Below, in pieces: positions 1-10,191 of a DNA stretch of 64,000 bases. The notes under the pieces were generated by a model. It searched no databases and was not told the origin of the DNA. It worked only from the letters and a program-made list of their open reading frames with translations. Within the stretch, counting starts at the first letter, position 1. Every line of letters starts with the position of its first letter. The stretch covers positions 41,668,947-41,732,946 of the forward strand of contig CM061918.1 of the NCBI GenBank assembly GCA_031002005.1, given 5' to 3'. A program made the translations under genes and the position numbers. Origin of the DNA: Vandiemenella viatica (lineage: Eukaryota; Arthropoda; Insecta; Orthoptera; Morabidae).

Positions 1-545
1 TCTATGATAACTAAGTCATCAGCAAACAGAGCTCCCATTTTCCATCATCCCTGATTTTCTCACTAATCAACTAACTGCACGAATAGAAATGGGCTTAGTG
101 CAGAGTTCTGACGTAATTCTGGCTTTACGTCTGGTCGACGTCGAGGTCATTAGAGGCGGGAAGGGAGTGCGAACGAGGAACGGGAAGGAATTCAGCCATG
201 GCCTTTCTGAAGGAAGCATCCCGGCATTCGCCTGGAGTGAATTGGGGAAACCATGGAAAACCCAAATCTGGATACCCGGACGGGGATTCGAACCCGCGTC
301 CTCCCGAATGCGAGGTCAGAACCCCACTCACCCACCACTCTCGGTGAGCCCTGATGTAATCCTACATTGATGTTAAACGCTTTGATGTTTCCATACTGAG
401 TACTCACTGTTATTAAAGAGCCGTCATGCATTTCCCTGACCAACTTTTACGTTAACTCCTTTTCTCCTAAGACACTAGAAAACTAGATCGCGTGGTATTC
501 TATCATAGGCCTTTCCCAAGTCTATGAACGCATAGTAAAGACTTT
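1..545 (-). pseudogene. non-LTR retrotransposon reverse transcriptase fragment, split by a SINE
   Basis: Read on the minus strand from about 545 towards 1, this encodes pieces of a reverse transcriptase. FIDLGKAYDRIPRDLVF is the motif A region, followed by VGLHQGS. After the SINE at 120-345 come SALSPFLF and then FADDLVII, the catalytic FADD box. The order matches RTE-like or related LINE polymerases, which copy element RNA at a nicked target. Several in-frame stops are present and both ends are missing, so this is a dead fragment. The clade is inferred from the GLHQGSALSP signature and could be refined by a domain search. Confidence 0.75.
120..345 (-). mobile_element. tRNA-derived SINE, family 1 (subfamily with cgtcgacgtcgagg tail)
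   Basis: Minus-strand copy. The head at the right end carries polymerase III box B (ggttcgaatccccg on the minus strand), followed by the family body (atttgggttttccatgg) and a tail region reading ctctaatgacctcgacg. It sits inside the LINE fragment. The flanks gagttctgacgtaattc (103-119) and gagccctgatgtaatcc (346-362) form a 17-bp target duplication, differing at four sites, all C/T transitions. Confidence 0.9.
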
Positions 546-589
546 TATTTCCTCCTAGTGTCTTCTATGCGTTTGTGATGCTATCGATG

Positions 590-905
590 TTTTGTGAAGT
601 AGTTATAATTATAAATAATTCAGTTCTTTCCATCCAAACAGTTTTTGTTTATTGTATATTATTTTAATCCACTAGGGATTACATCGAAATTGGTTAATCT
701 CCGAAGATGCAGGTTCTTTTTAGGCAATGATAATCACAAGCACCCGATCTATGCTTCTACGCCGATAGCTAACATCTCTTAAGTATTTATTTCCATAGCA
801 ACCTATGTCGTCTTGCTTTTCTCCAAGAGTATATATTATTAATTTTCATCTCTGCTCAATGAGCTAAATATTATGTTCTTTAATCTTTTTAAAAAATATT
901 TCCAT
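590..905. repeat. unnamed dispersed repeat R, copy 1
   Basis: This stretch aligns by eye with about 2735-3050. Shared blocks include gtaattatgaataactca-like, ccactagggattacat versus tctactaggaattaca, ctcagaagatgcaggttc-like, tccatagcaac and ctaagagtatatatatta-like segments. No coding potential or terminal structure was recognised, so the element class is unknown. The second copy interrupts a Tc1 transposase, which shows that the unit is mobile or was carried by something mobile. Confidence 0.65.
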
Positions 906-926
906 TATGTCACAGGTTGTAAGGGA

Positions 927-971
927 TATGTAGACCAGTCGAAAGACTGATGACAGCAAAAAAAAAAAAAG
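927..971 (+). mobile_element. RTE-type LINE 3' tail fragment
   Basis: The sequence gtaagggatatgtagaccagtcgaaagactgatgacagc ends in a poly-A run. It matches the 3' end of the longer LINE copies at 24180-24263 (plus) and 5107, 7411 and 38016 (minus). Only the last ~40 bases survive; the segment between ggatatgtaga and ccagtcgaaag is deleted relative to those copies. Confidence 0.7.
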
Positions 972-1525
972 TGTCTTCTCTTCGAGTTGCTGCACCATAA
1001 ACAAAGGATCAGCTGTACTCTTTCCTTTCACAAACTAGCACTGGAATTTAGTTATGTTCACGACATTTCAAAGCCTGCTGTCCCGGATTCTTTCAAATAC
1101 TTTCCAGAGATGTTCAGCAATTTTTATCTTTTCTCTTCATTTTTTATTCTTTCACCAATTCCCTTCTCGATCCAGCAAATAGTTTTTATTTCGTACTTTG
1201 TCAACTTTTAATAACACCACATTTCAGTTACTTCTGTTTATTGTCTGATCACGTGTAATATCCTTCCATGCAGACTAATGACTCGTTTCAGTCCATGCAA
1301 GTCAGTACGCAAAAAGATATAAGCGAAATGTTGCCTCGAGAGACTTTTGCAATTTAAAGTTGGGGTAAGTTGAGGGCCCTGTATTCTGAAGTATTATACA
1401 GAGAGAATGAGCATAGTAAATAGACACTGCACATAGTTGACAGTACTCTCGTGTTATGGCCAAATATAGAATACGTTTTTTTTAAAAAAAAAAAAAGGCC
1501 TCAAAAAGTTGCAAAGACGATCTGT
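972..1525. other. unassigned AT-rich stretch
   Basis: No repeat family, motif-bearing reading frame or RNA gene was recognised. A poly-A/poly-T junction lies near 1480-1496. The short open frames here have no recognisable domains. Confidence 0.5.
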
Positions 1526-1614
1526 AGTGGGGGGTGGGTCTCAAGGGACCAGATCTCACCACAGGGGGGGGTCCAAAAATCCGGAAAAAACTCACGTAAT
1601 TTATGGATGTCCCC
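1526..1614. mobile_element. end of Harbinger-like MITE, family B
   Basis: Terminal piece of a family seen at 18260, 36233 and 43142. It has a G-rich run, tctcaccaca, then ctcacgtaatttatggatgtcccc followed by tta. The opposite terminus is not visible. The tta after the terminal C-run fits the 3-bp TWA target preference of PIF/Harbinger elements. Confidence 0.6.
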
Positions 1615-2241
1615 TTAACTGCTGGATTTGACTTGTGTAGCAGACTTCTCTCTCAAAAACCAATCCTATGTTTTAAACTATCTTACACTACATTTCCAAA
1701 GTATACTCTGAGAGTATTAATTAATTCCTGCCGTGTTGGCAGTTCATATCTTAATTACCTAGTAATCTTTGACCTTTATCGGAGAGTCACTTTTTGCCGG
1801 CATAATGTAATTAAAACGAATCCGTTTAGAACTCTACGAAGGAGCTTTTAGAGGAATAAAATAATTTTTATGCGTATAATTTGTCTGCATGAAAAAGAAA
1901 TGTTACTCTCCGGCTTTTAGCGGAATGCAAACAGTCTGGCAAGAAACTAGCGGAACATTAGGTTGCAAATCGTATTTATTTTTACGAGGCTGTATTTTAT
2001 CAGTGAGCGGATGCGAGCCATACGAAAGGAATAAACACAACCCACACACGGCGGCAATGTTTACTGCCGGCGAGCCAACCTCGCGGAATACACTCGTACA
2101 ACACAAACGCCAAGCGTCGCTCTTTTGTCTTATTTTTTCTGCTGACACTTTGAGGTACTGATGCTTGTAGGCGAGTAAGAATAGACAACACTGCCTTCCA
2201 CGCACGGACGTAAGAGTGATGCAAACAAATGAAATACAACA
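1615..2241. other. unassigned stretch
   Basis: Small overlapping open frames lie on both strands at 1889-2240, but none carries a motif I recognise. The next feature begins at the TA preceding the Tc1-like element. Confidence 0.5.
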
Positions 2242-2429
2242 TACAGAGGTTGGACTAAAATAATATCAACGCTGTACGATAGAGCACAGGTTTTTGCATG
2301 TTGGCACCACTTCTTCCGTGTGAATATTGCGACGTACATGTATGGCGTAGTTGATGTGGTAGGTCTTGTAGGTTATGTCAGTATATTATACGCTTTGTTC
2401 TGCAACGAGTATAACAAGCGAACGGTGAA

Positions 2430-3778
2430 ATGCGTGATCTCTCAGACTTCAAGAGGGTAAAAATCGTTGGAGCTCTGTTAGCGGGAGCGTCTGTAACGAA
2501 AACAGATGAACTGTTTAACGTCTCACGAGCGACAGTATACACGGTAATGACAGCATACACAAAACATGGTAAAACATCGTCGACGAAGAGGAATAGTGGA
2601 CGAAAATCAAAGTAAACTGACAGAGACTTACTAAATTTGAAAAGGATTGTGGCCAGATAACACAAAACTACAGCAGCAAAAGTGACAGCAGAACTCAACA
2701 CACACCTGATGTAACGCTTTAGCGTCTCTTGTCGTTGATTTGATTGTAATTATGAATAACTCAATTCTTTAGATCCAAAATATATCGTTTATTTTATATC
2801 ATTCGGATCTACTAGGAATTACAGTGGAATTGGTTATTCTCAGAAGATGCAGGTTCGTTTTTAGGTACAATGTTTTTCTCGAGCATTCAATCTACTCTGA
2901 TAACTATCATCTCACAAGTCCTAATCTCCATAGCAACTTACAACTCATTGCTTTTTCTCTCTAAGAGTATATATATTATTAGTTTTTTATCTACTCTCAG
3001 GGATCAAAAATATAATTTTCTTATATGCAAATATTTCTGTTCTATCACACTGAGTAATACTGTTTCGACAAAAACAATACGGCGGGAGCTCCACAAAGCT
3101 CACGTTCATGGAAGGGCTTCTATTACAAAATCCTTTATAACGGCAACCAGTGCTAAGCTGTGAAACAAGTGTTGCCACGATCGTAAAAACTGGACACTTG
3201 ATGATTGGAAGATGATTGGTATGATCCGATGAATCATCGTTCACATGTTTTCCTACTAACGGCCGGATTTATGTATGGAGAAGACTACGATCTGGGCTGC
3301 CAGGGTCCTATAGTCAAGCATGGGGGAGGTTCCGATATGATTTGGGTGACTATATCGTGGTATTCAGCTGGTCCTGTCATTCACATCACTGGCCGGATGA
3401 CTGTAAATGAATATCTCGACATCATCAATGATGAAGTTCTTACTACGACTAACACACTGCCATCTTTCAAGATGATAATTTGCCCATACACACAGCCAAA
3501 AAGATTCTGTCTTGATTCGAGGAGCATCATAACATCATCAAACATCTTCCCTGGCCAGCACAATCGCCAGACCTCAATGCAACTGAACCGTTGTAGGGAG
3601 TTCTAGAACAGCGAATAAGGAGCAGATTTCCACCTCCAATATCAGTGAAGCAATTGGAGGATGCTTTGATAGAAGAATAAGACAACATTCCGTTGGAAAC
3701 TATTCAGACACTCTACGAATCTATCATGCGAAGAACTGCAGCTGTTCTTCAAGCAGAAGATGGCCCAACACCATATTA
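2430..3778 (+). pseudogene. Tc1-like transposase pseudogene
   Basis: The product would bind the element ends and catalyse cut-and-paste movement with a DDE active site. The N-terminal helix-turn-helix is clear at residues 1-50 (LSDFKRVKIVGALLAG, then VSRATVYTVMTAYTKHGKT). After the nested repeat the reading continues as VSTKTIRRELHKAHVHGRA. It then gives VKHGGGSDMIWVTISWYSAGP and QDDNLPIHTA (second catalytic Asp region). The C-terminal tail ends GPTPY. Two in-frame stops lie just before the insertion, and several frame changes follow around 3160-3660, so no functional protein is possible. The start was chosen at the Met of the HTH domain, as in the family. Confidence 0.88.
2712..3053. repeat. 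unnamed dispersed repeat R, copy 2, inside Tc1 transposase
   Basis: Same unit as about 590-905. It breaks the transposase between the codons for ELNTHL and VSTKTIRREL, so it arrived after or during decay of the Tc1 element. Limits are set by where Tc1 homology stops and resumes. A short gtaa/taat overlap at the junctions may be target duplication but is too short to rely on. Confidence 0.65.
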
Positions 3779-4050
3779 ATAAATCAATAGGCTGTAAATG
3801 TCAGGTGTTCGTATTATTTTGTCCAACCCCTGTACACACACGAAAACATGCATGATAGAAAGAATGAGTATCAGCATCGGAGAATAAACTCTCTGGAAAA
3901 ATTTTATGAAAGAAACTTTTTAAAGGTTCGTACCAAAATGAAATGGCGTTCTATTGCTTGCGCTTGTCACAGGTCTTCTAGTTGTTGTTGCTTTAGGGCG
4001 CGTCCACAGCGGGGTCATTAGCGAGGTCTTCTAGATCGCAAATGCAATAA

Positions 4051-4456
4051 GGGAGCGCGCATAAACTGTGTAGCCCCATTTTGGCCTCCTCAGAATCCCA
4101 CCTCCCCCCATGTAGCCTGACGCTGCTTTTGCCTGTACACCTTCTCCCCCTCCCCCGCATGGCCCCCGTAAATTTTTTCCCTACTGGTTTGAAGATTTTT
4201 TTTTGTATTGTTTTCCCTTGTCAAACTATCGTAAATTACATACGGAGATAATTAAATTACGGAAATAAATATTCACACGCTGTTGTGTGTTATGCACCTT
4301 ATTTTAACTGTGACAAATAGTATGAATGAAAAGCTACGTGGCTTGGCTCCGAACCTCCCTCCCCCTCCCCCACCCTCCCTTCACGTTGCCCAGCGAAGCT
4401 TTTTACCCCCCCCCCCCCCCTCCTTAGACCAAGTTATGTAGTTTATTAACGCTCCC
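4051..4456. mobile_element. Harbinger-like MITE, family A
   Basis: The ends gggagcgcgcataaact and agtttattaacgctccc are inverted, and taa flanks both sides (4048-4050, 4457-4459). This 3-bp TAA duplication is typical of PIF/Harbinger. The interior carries C-rich stretches and the conserved core gagataattaaattacgg, also found at 28.9, 33.2, 33.9 and 45.8 kb. There is no coding capacity. Confidence 0.8.
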
Positions 4457-5106
4457 TAAGTTGGCGAGTTCAAATTTTCACATTACCTTGATTTATTTGA
4501 TTCTGTACCGAATACTGTATTTAAAATTTTGTAAATTTATTTTTTCGCGGGGTCGGGGCTTCCACAAAAATTAAGGGAGTTGAAAAAAAATTTTTTTTGC
4601 CCTTTCCCTTGCGTGTGAGGTTTAGATGTTTAAGAGTTCTTCAAGTAGAGAAGATATTTTTAGATTTTTTTTCTCTGTCTAAGGGTTCCAAATATGATAT
4701 TGTGAACTTTGCCGTAACGGTTTAATTAATATAAATAAGTTATATTTATTTTCTTCTTCCAGGTATCGTATTTCTTCAATAGGTCCACATTAGCCACCTT
4801 TACGTCCGGTTCCAGGTTCACCATCAGCAAGTTATCTTTTGTTCGATATTAATACATATATCTTTGTTAAAGCGTTAACAACAATTAATTAATACAATCG
4901 CAATTCTCCTTATCCTAGGGCTTTCAAATACTCCAACAGGTTACTCCGGCACACCAAAATCAATTTCCAGTCCTTCTTCCAACATTAGAAAGTATTCATT
5001 TCTCTTTCTCATAGTATCTGATGAATCAGCAAACCAAAGATTCTCCTTATCCCTTGATTCGACGCTCTTTGACCCCTTTAACTTAAATAGCATAATCAGT
5101 TGTTGG
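4457..5106. other. unassigned AT-rich stretch
   Basis: Low-complexity A/T runs (for example 4584-4602) and no recognisable gene or repeat family. Confidence 0.5.
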
Positions 5107-5310
5107 TTTTTTTTTTGCTGTCATCAGTCTTTCGACTGGTTTGATGCAATCCGCCATCCCTTCCTATCTTGTACTAACCTCTTCACCTATAAATATCCCT
5201 TACAACCAACATCCTCAATTATCTGCTTCATATATTCTATTATCTGTCTTCTTCTACAGTTCTTACCTTCGACTGTTCCCTCCACTAAAAAATTAACCAA
5301 TCCAGCATGT
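5107..5310 (-). mobile_element. RTE-type LINE 3' fragment
   Basis: Poly-T at the left edge followed by gctgtcatcagtctttcgac marks the 3' end of the family on the minus strand. The remainder matches the 3' part of the copies at 7411 and 38016, including agttcttaccttcgactgtt. It is truncated at about 5310. Confidence 0.85.
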
Positions 5311-5516
5311 ATATAATTACAAATATTGATATAAATAAAAATAGATTTAATATCAGTTTTTCTAAACAATGAGGCCATGTGGTCACGAAAATTGTCGATT
5401 TTTGCTACCGGCTGTATCTCATTGAACAGTATTGCCTACAAACTTGAAATTTGCCCACAACATCTAACACGTCCTTCATTTAAACGACAAATACTAAAAA
5501 CTTATCAAATATACCC
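5311..5516. other. unassigned stretch
   Basis: AT-rich sequence between a LINE fragment and a SINE, with nothing recognised. Confidence 0.4.
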
Positions 5517-5745
5517 TTTTTTTATTTAACTGCTTTACGTCTCTCAACAGCGAGGTCTTTAGAGACGGGAAAAGATGGGGGCAAGGAATTCAGCCATGGC
5601 CTTTTTAAGGTAGCTTCCCGGCATTTGCCTGGAGTGATTTGGGAAACCATGGAAAACCCAAATCTGGATGCCCGGACGGGGATTCGAACCACTGTCCTCC
5701 CGAATGCGAGGTCAGAACACTGTCCGTTACACCACCACGCTCGGT
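5517..5745 (-). mobile_element. SINE family 1 (subfamily with ctcttaacagcgaggtc tail)
   Basis: Full-length minus-strand copy ending at the head sequence accaccacgctcggt. Box B (cggggattcgaacc on the plus strand) is intact. The tail reads ctctcaacagcgaggtctttagagac, which defines the second subfamily. Confidence 0.9.
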
Positions 5746-5914
5746 AAACATACCGTTAAAACAGTTTCCAGTTAGTATCAAAACAAGCAAACGTTTTTAT
5801 TTTGCGGTTACTTTTGCGTATACTAATGCTTTATATATATATATATATGTATATTGAAAGTGCTCTTAATTCGGATTGTATTGCATCCTAATTTACGAAT
5901 TATTCGTATGTATA

Positions 5915-6680
5915 TCTGTACTAATATTATAAATGCGAAAGTAACTCTGTCTGTCCGTCTGTTTGTTACGTTTCATGGGCTAAACGGCTACTCCAATCAT
6001 AATGAAATTTAACAAGGAGATGCTATTTGACATTAGGATGGACATGGGATACCATATTCTGAATAGATAACAACATATTGTAATTAAATTGTGAAAACTA
6101 TCTGAACAGTGAAAGACAAACGCATGATATCTATATGTCTTTGTAATGCAAAATGTTAGAGAGAAATGACAGCGTAGCGCAGTGGTAACGTGCTTGCTTC
6201 TTAAGAATACTCCCGTGTGGCTTCAGGTTGAAACTCCACTGGAACCAAAAATGTTTATGAATTGTTTTTCATAGTTTGAGCCAAGCCTAGGATTTTGTAG
6301 TAAGGATACCATGTTCTGGCAAATCTTTGGCGATAGAATAGTGCTCTAAGCGTTTACTTTATTCAGGGTATACTGGTTCCACAGGCAGTTTTTGTGTGAT
6401 CTAAACTAATCATATTATATATGTAAAAGTAAGTCTCCGTTGTTGTTGTTGTTTTTTTTTTTACTGTTTGTGTATACCGAAATACTTTGTATCATTAGGA
6501 ACGAAATAGAATACTTTTTTCCGATATAAATAAATGAGACAGGTTCGATGGTAGAAATATATATCGACAGCGTTCCCTTCATATTATGCCGACATATCTT
6601 AGGTAACTTTCAGCTTCGTGTATCCAATTCTAGCAATCAAATTCTAAATCCACGCGTACGAAGTTGCGGGTAACAGCTAG
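5915..6680 (+). mobile_element. non-autonomous Helitron-like element (Lep1 type)
   Basis: It starts TCTGTACTAATATTATAAA after an A and ends GCGGGTAACAGCTAG before a T, which fits the Helitron pattern of 5' TC, 3' CTRR and insertion between A and T. The start/end combination (actaatattataaatgcgaa and gaagttgcgggtaacagctag) resembles repeats known from insects as Lep1-type Helitrons; that assignment is from memory. There is no Rep/helicase coding. A tRNA-like segment lies at 6171-6245. Confidence 0.6.
6171..6245 (+). repeat. tRNA-like segment inside the Helitron-like element
   Basis: Box A-like tagcgcagtggtaacg and box B-like ggttgaaactc lie about 37 bases apart, as in polymerase III internal promoters. 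Box B deviates from the ggttcgaa consensus and no cloverleaf closes cleanly, so it is not a tRNA gene. Confidence 0.4.
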
Positions 6681-6858
6681 TGTATATATATATGTATATA
6701 ACGACTGCCATAGCAATGTGGCGTGGCAATAGGAAATATGTAGCGGAATCCGTTACCTAATCTGGAAACGTGTCGAATTTTGTAGATAGCTACTACCTTC
6801 TGACTTGCCAAAACGAGATATCTGTTAGCGACATTAGGATTCGAATCTGTGTTCATAA

Positions 6859-6960
6859 TTCGCCTGGAGTTATTCTGTAAAACCGAAATCTGGATCGCTG
6901 GACGGAGGTTTGAACTGACGTTCTCTCGAAAATTACGCCGGTATGTCACCGCTCATCAAG
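6859..6960 (-). mobile_element. SINE family 1 fragment, diverged
   Basis: Retains cgcctggagttattctg, the aaatctggatcgctggacgg body and a decayed box B (ggaggtttgaactgacg on the plus strand). Both ends are missing. Confidence 0.65.
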
Positions 6961-7410
6961 CAGGATCTTCCTTTGTTCGGCTATCCTGTATTAACCAATC
7001 CACTAAGTCTGCTAATACTTCCGTATTTCTCAACCTTTTTTAACCCGACGACCAGAAAATTGTTGAAAATAATTCTAGGGTCTACTAACTTACATGACCC
7101 CCCCTTTTTTATCGACGAGTAAATTATGAACCAATTCTACCATTTGTTATCAGCACCTAATGCGTCCCCTTAACAACTACCCCGTTAATAAGGCCCTCCG
7201 AAAATGGTAATTAACTTGATGATAAAAAAGACGTCGCTTTCTGTAATTCAGACTTGAATTTTATTTAGTCACAATTCAATCATGTCCTTAATGTCCTGGA
7301 AATACCAGATTTTTGACTGGTCGTTCAAATATTCGTGGCTGTCAAAAATTTTGCTTATAACCTTATACACAAGTAGTACGGTACACATTTCATATGAACA
7401 ATTTTTAATT
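6961..7410. other. unassigned stretch with a hAT-like terminus
   Basis: At 7030-7060, ttctcaaccttttttaacccgacgacc resembles the inner part of hAT ends in this window (for example 29318). No partner end was found. The rest is AT-rich with nothing recognised. Confidence 0.35.
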
Positions 7411-8247
7411 TTTTTTCTTGTTTTCAGTCATTTGACTGGTTTGATGCAATCCGCCACCTCTTCCTATCTTATGCTAGCCTCTTCATCTCAACATATCCCT
7501 TACAACAGTGGCGGATCTAGGATTTTGGTTTGGGGATCCCCTGGATCCGCCACTGCCTTACAACCTACTTCTTTAATTATCTGCTTCATATACTCTAATC
7601 TCTGTCTTCCTCTACAGTTCTTTCCTTCTACTGTTTCCTCCACTAGCAAACTAACCAATGCCGCATGTCTTAAATGTGACTCCCCCCAATCCTGTCTCTT
7701 CTTTCTGTAGCCCTCTTCCACAAACTTCTTTTCTCACCCATTGTTTCCAAAACACGTTCATTTCGTATTTTATCTGTCCACTCAATTTTCAGCATTATTC
7801 TATAGCACCAGAATTCCAATGCTTCAATTTTCGTTTTTTCTGTAGTCATGAAGTCCAAGTGTCGCTACCATAAAGTGCTGTGCTACACAAAAAGAGTTTT
7901 AAAAGTTCTTTCTGAGTCCGAGATCTATATTTGAAACTAAAAGATTTTATTTCATTTTTTTTTTTAGAATGCTCTTTTCGCTAGTCTGCTTATAACATCA
8001 TTCCTGCTTCGGCCATCAGTTTTAGTTTTACTTCCTAGGTAACAGATTTCACTTTCTTCTCCTATTGAATCCAATCCTATTTTTATATTTAATTTACTAA
8101 TACTGCTATCATTTCTGCTACATTTAATCACTTTTGTCATGTTTTATTTAGTCCAAAATCCTGCTTCAGTATTTTCTTCATGACATTCAGTAGCTTATCA
8201 AGATCCTCAGCCTGTTCTACTATCCGGACAACGTCATCAGCAAATTT
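7411..8247 (-). pseudogene. RTE-type LINE reverse transcriptase 3' portion
   Basis: Minus-strand LINE. The poly-T plus cagtcatttgactgg at the left is the element 3' end. Near the right edge the minus strand reads FADDVVRIVEQAEDLDKLLNV, the catalytic FADD box. Leftwards comes the C-terminal domain, including IEALEFWCYRIMLKIEWTD and RNERVLETMGEKRSLWK. Stops and frame changes break it. It is truncated at the right where SINE sequence begins. A 50-bp micro-element (7506-7555) lies in its 3' region. Confidence 0.88.
7506..7555. mobile_element. 50-bp hAT-like micro-MITE
   Basis: CAGTGGCGGATCTAGG at the left and the complement of CCTGGATCCGCCACTG at the right differ at one site. The element is bounded by identical 8-bp flanks ccttacaa (7498-7505 and 7556-7563). 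It interrupts the LINE sequence cleanly: removing element plus one flank gives the sequence found in sister copies (atatcccttacaacc). An 8-bp duplication with CAG-starting ends is the hAT hallmark. Confidence 0.9.
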
Positions 8248-8251
8248 TTAC

Positions 8252-8480
8252 CATTTTTTTTCTTATGGTTTTACGCCTCGTCGACGGCTAAGATCATTAG
8301 AGGCGGCATGGGACTGGGTACAAGGAACGGGAAGGAATTCGGCTATGGCCTTTTTGAAGGAAGCATCACGACATTCACCTGGAGTGATTTGGTGAAACCA
8401 TGGAAACCCTAATCTGGATGCCCGGACGGGGAATCGAACCCACGTCCTCCCGAATGGGAGGCCAGAACGTTAACCACTCG
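8252..8480 (-). mobile_element. SINE family 1, head truncated
   Basis: Minus-strand copy of the cgtcgacg-tail subfamily. The body aaaccatggaaaccctaatctgg and box B are present. The head stops at ttaaccactcg and runs into poly-T. It abuts the truncated LINE at 8247. Confidence 0.85.
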
Positions 8481-8942
8481 TTTTTTTTTTTACTAGTGTA
8501 ATTTATTTTTTTTATGATGTCTTTCATTTAGTTAGAAATAAATTTTGACTGCGGTCCACCTGTCCGGACCACAGGTTGAGAAACGCAGTTGTATGTTTCC
8601 AAATCTCGCCAGTGTCTGCTGGGTATGGTAGACGTGTATCCGTGCTCCACCCTAGAGAGCCGAACGTAACTTCAGGTGCGAGTATTTTGAGAAACCCACT
8701 TCCGTCCAACTCGGAGGAAAAAAAAAAAAAGAAGTCTGTGGAGGAGGGGGAGGGGACAAGGGACACAGCTGGTGATACAGCGCCCCATCAAATTTGTATG
8801 CAGTCTGGCGACAGGGCTGCAAACTTAACGGACTGCAGCCACAAAAACAGTTCCCCAGCCAACTCTACAGATACTGGTCCACTGTGTTTTGGGATTCGGC
8901 CTCCTCGACACAGCGTCAATTATTTCTTGATTATTTTTTTCC
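8481..8942. other. unassigned stretch with a hAT-like terminus
   Basis: Around 8550-8590 the sequence gtccggaccacaggttgagaa resembles hAT 3' ends in this window (ggttgggaa type). No matching start was found. The open frame at 8576 onwards has no recognisable domain and runs into SINE sequence. Confidence 0.35.
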
Positions 8943-9172
8943 CACCGAGGTTGGCGGGTGTGTGGTATCGCTGTGGCCTGGCGTCCGGGAGGACCCGGGT
9001 TCAAACCCCGACCGACCATCCGAATGTTGGTTTTATATGGTTCCGAATCCATTCCAGGCGGATGTCGCAATGGTTGTTTCAAACGATTATGACTGAATTA
9101 CTTCTTATTCCTTGCCTCCCAGCACCCTCTCTCACTCTAAAGACCTCAACATCGACAAGTAAAAAAAGATTG
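8943..9172 (+). mobile_element. SINE family 1, old diverged copy
   Basis: Plus-strand copy with head caccgaggttggcggg and box B gggttcaaaccccg. The body ccatccgaatgttggttttat and the 3' region cactctaaagacctcaac are recognisable. It has many substitutions, so it is among the older copies. Confidence 0.75.
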
Positions 9173-9213
9173 TTCCTCTCTTCTCTTCATACATTATTTC
9201 TTATACTCTAGAT

Positions 9214-9480
9214 CAGCGGTTCCCAATTTTTTTTTTCGCGGAACCCTAATTGATCATACATTTTTTTAGCGGATCCCCAATATTTATAAGCGTAATCTGA
9301 AAAGCCAGTCTCGCATCGGTAAGTCGTCACAAACGGAAGCAGAGCCATGATAGCCTTCTCGCGGCGCGGTTGTGACTATTTACAACGAACATTTTATTTA
9401 ATTCTTGGACGGAACACGAAACCCTTGTGACCCTTCCACGGAACCCCAGGGTTCCGCTGAACACCATTTGGGAACCACTG
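9214..9480. mobile_element. hAT MITE, 267 bp
   Basis: The ends cagcggttcccaa and ttgggaaccactg are inverted repeats. Flanks ctctagat (9206-9213) and ctctagag (9481-9488) form an 8-bp duplication with one change. The interior contains cgcggaaccctaattgatc and has no coding capacity. Confidence 0.88.
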
Positions 9481-9485
9481 CTCTA

Positions 9486-10120
9486 GAGCAGTGTATCTCT
9501 GGTCCCCGAATATGTCCAGGTGGCTCGCAGGCAAAATATTATAAATTTTGGATACCATATTCGTAATGTATAAGGCTGTGAGTATAAACTAGAGGCCCAT
9601 TTTTTTTAAAGCCATGAGTATTTGAATGATCAGCCAAAATCTGGCATTTCAAGGATGAGGATATTACAGCATTGCTCCTACAATAGTATGCTCATTTCCA
9701 GTTGGCACAAAATAAAACACCGTTCGTTCGTCTAAGGATTTAGTTTCCTGAGGGCCTTGTGACGTATTGCGGTAGGCTAAGTGATAGGGTTGATAAATTC
9801 TAGTGTCTTATTTTAGTTTGTGCATGTAGGTAACTGGTATAGTATAGCATCCAGCCTACAATAGCATTATTATTGCTTTGATTACTAAATATTAAGTATC
9901 TGGTCAATATGTAATGATTTTTAATAGTTCATTATCATTTTCATAACTGTGTTTCCGAACGAATTAAAAATATTCTTTTAGATTTATTATCTTATAATGG
10001 CCCAATAAAATATGTTTCACACGTTAATAATATATAAGTAAGTAAAAAAAAAATTGGCCCGTGTATGTTCCGTAGCATTATTTTTGGCAATTTGCTGGTC
10101 CGCGGGATGAAAAAGTTAAG
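9486..10120. mobile_element. possible hAT derivative
   Basis: The right end ggtccgcgggatgaaaaag followed by ttaagaaaccttg is a typical hAT 3' end. A candidate left end is cagtgtatctctggtccc at 9489, but the terminal match is weak and no duplication is clear. The interior is AT-rich and noncoding. Confidence 0.4.
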
Positions 10121-10191
10121 AAACCTTGATTGATTCGAGAATAGCAACTCGGTATTCGAACCGTGGAATACGAATACTTAATATTATTATC

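Larger units (their letters stand above)
2244..3832 (+). mobile_element. Tc1-like DNA transposon, complete ends, dead
   Basis: Inverted ends cagaggttggactaaaa (left) and the complement of ttttgtccaacccctg (right) match over about 20 bases with two differences. They are flanked by TA at 2242-2243 and 3833-3834, the hallmark target duplication of Tc1/mariner. The 1589-bp length is close to normal for the superfamily once the ~340-bp nested repeat R (2712-3053) is subtracted. The remains of a transposase fill the interior. Confidence 0.9.

Noticed and set aside
6171..6245. tRNA gene
   Set aside because: Box B departs from consensus, the stems do not pair convincingly, and it is embedded in a Helitron-like element.
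8576..9211. 211-residue plus-strand frame
   Set aside because: It combines a low-complexity Lys run, a decayed hAT end and SINE sequence, with no conserved domain or family-like composition.
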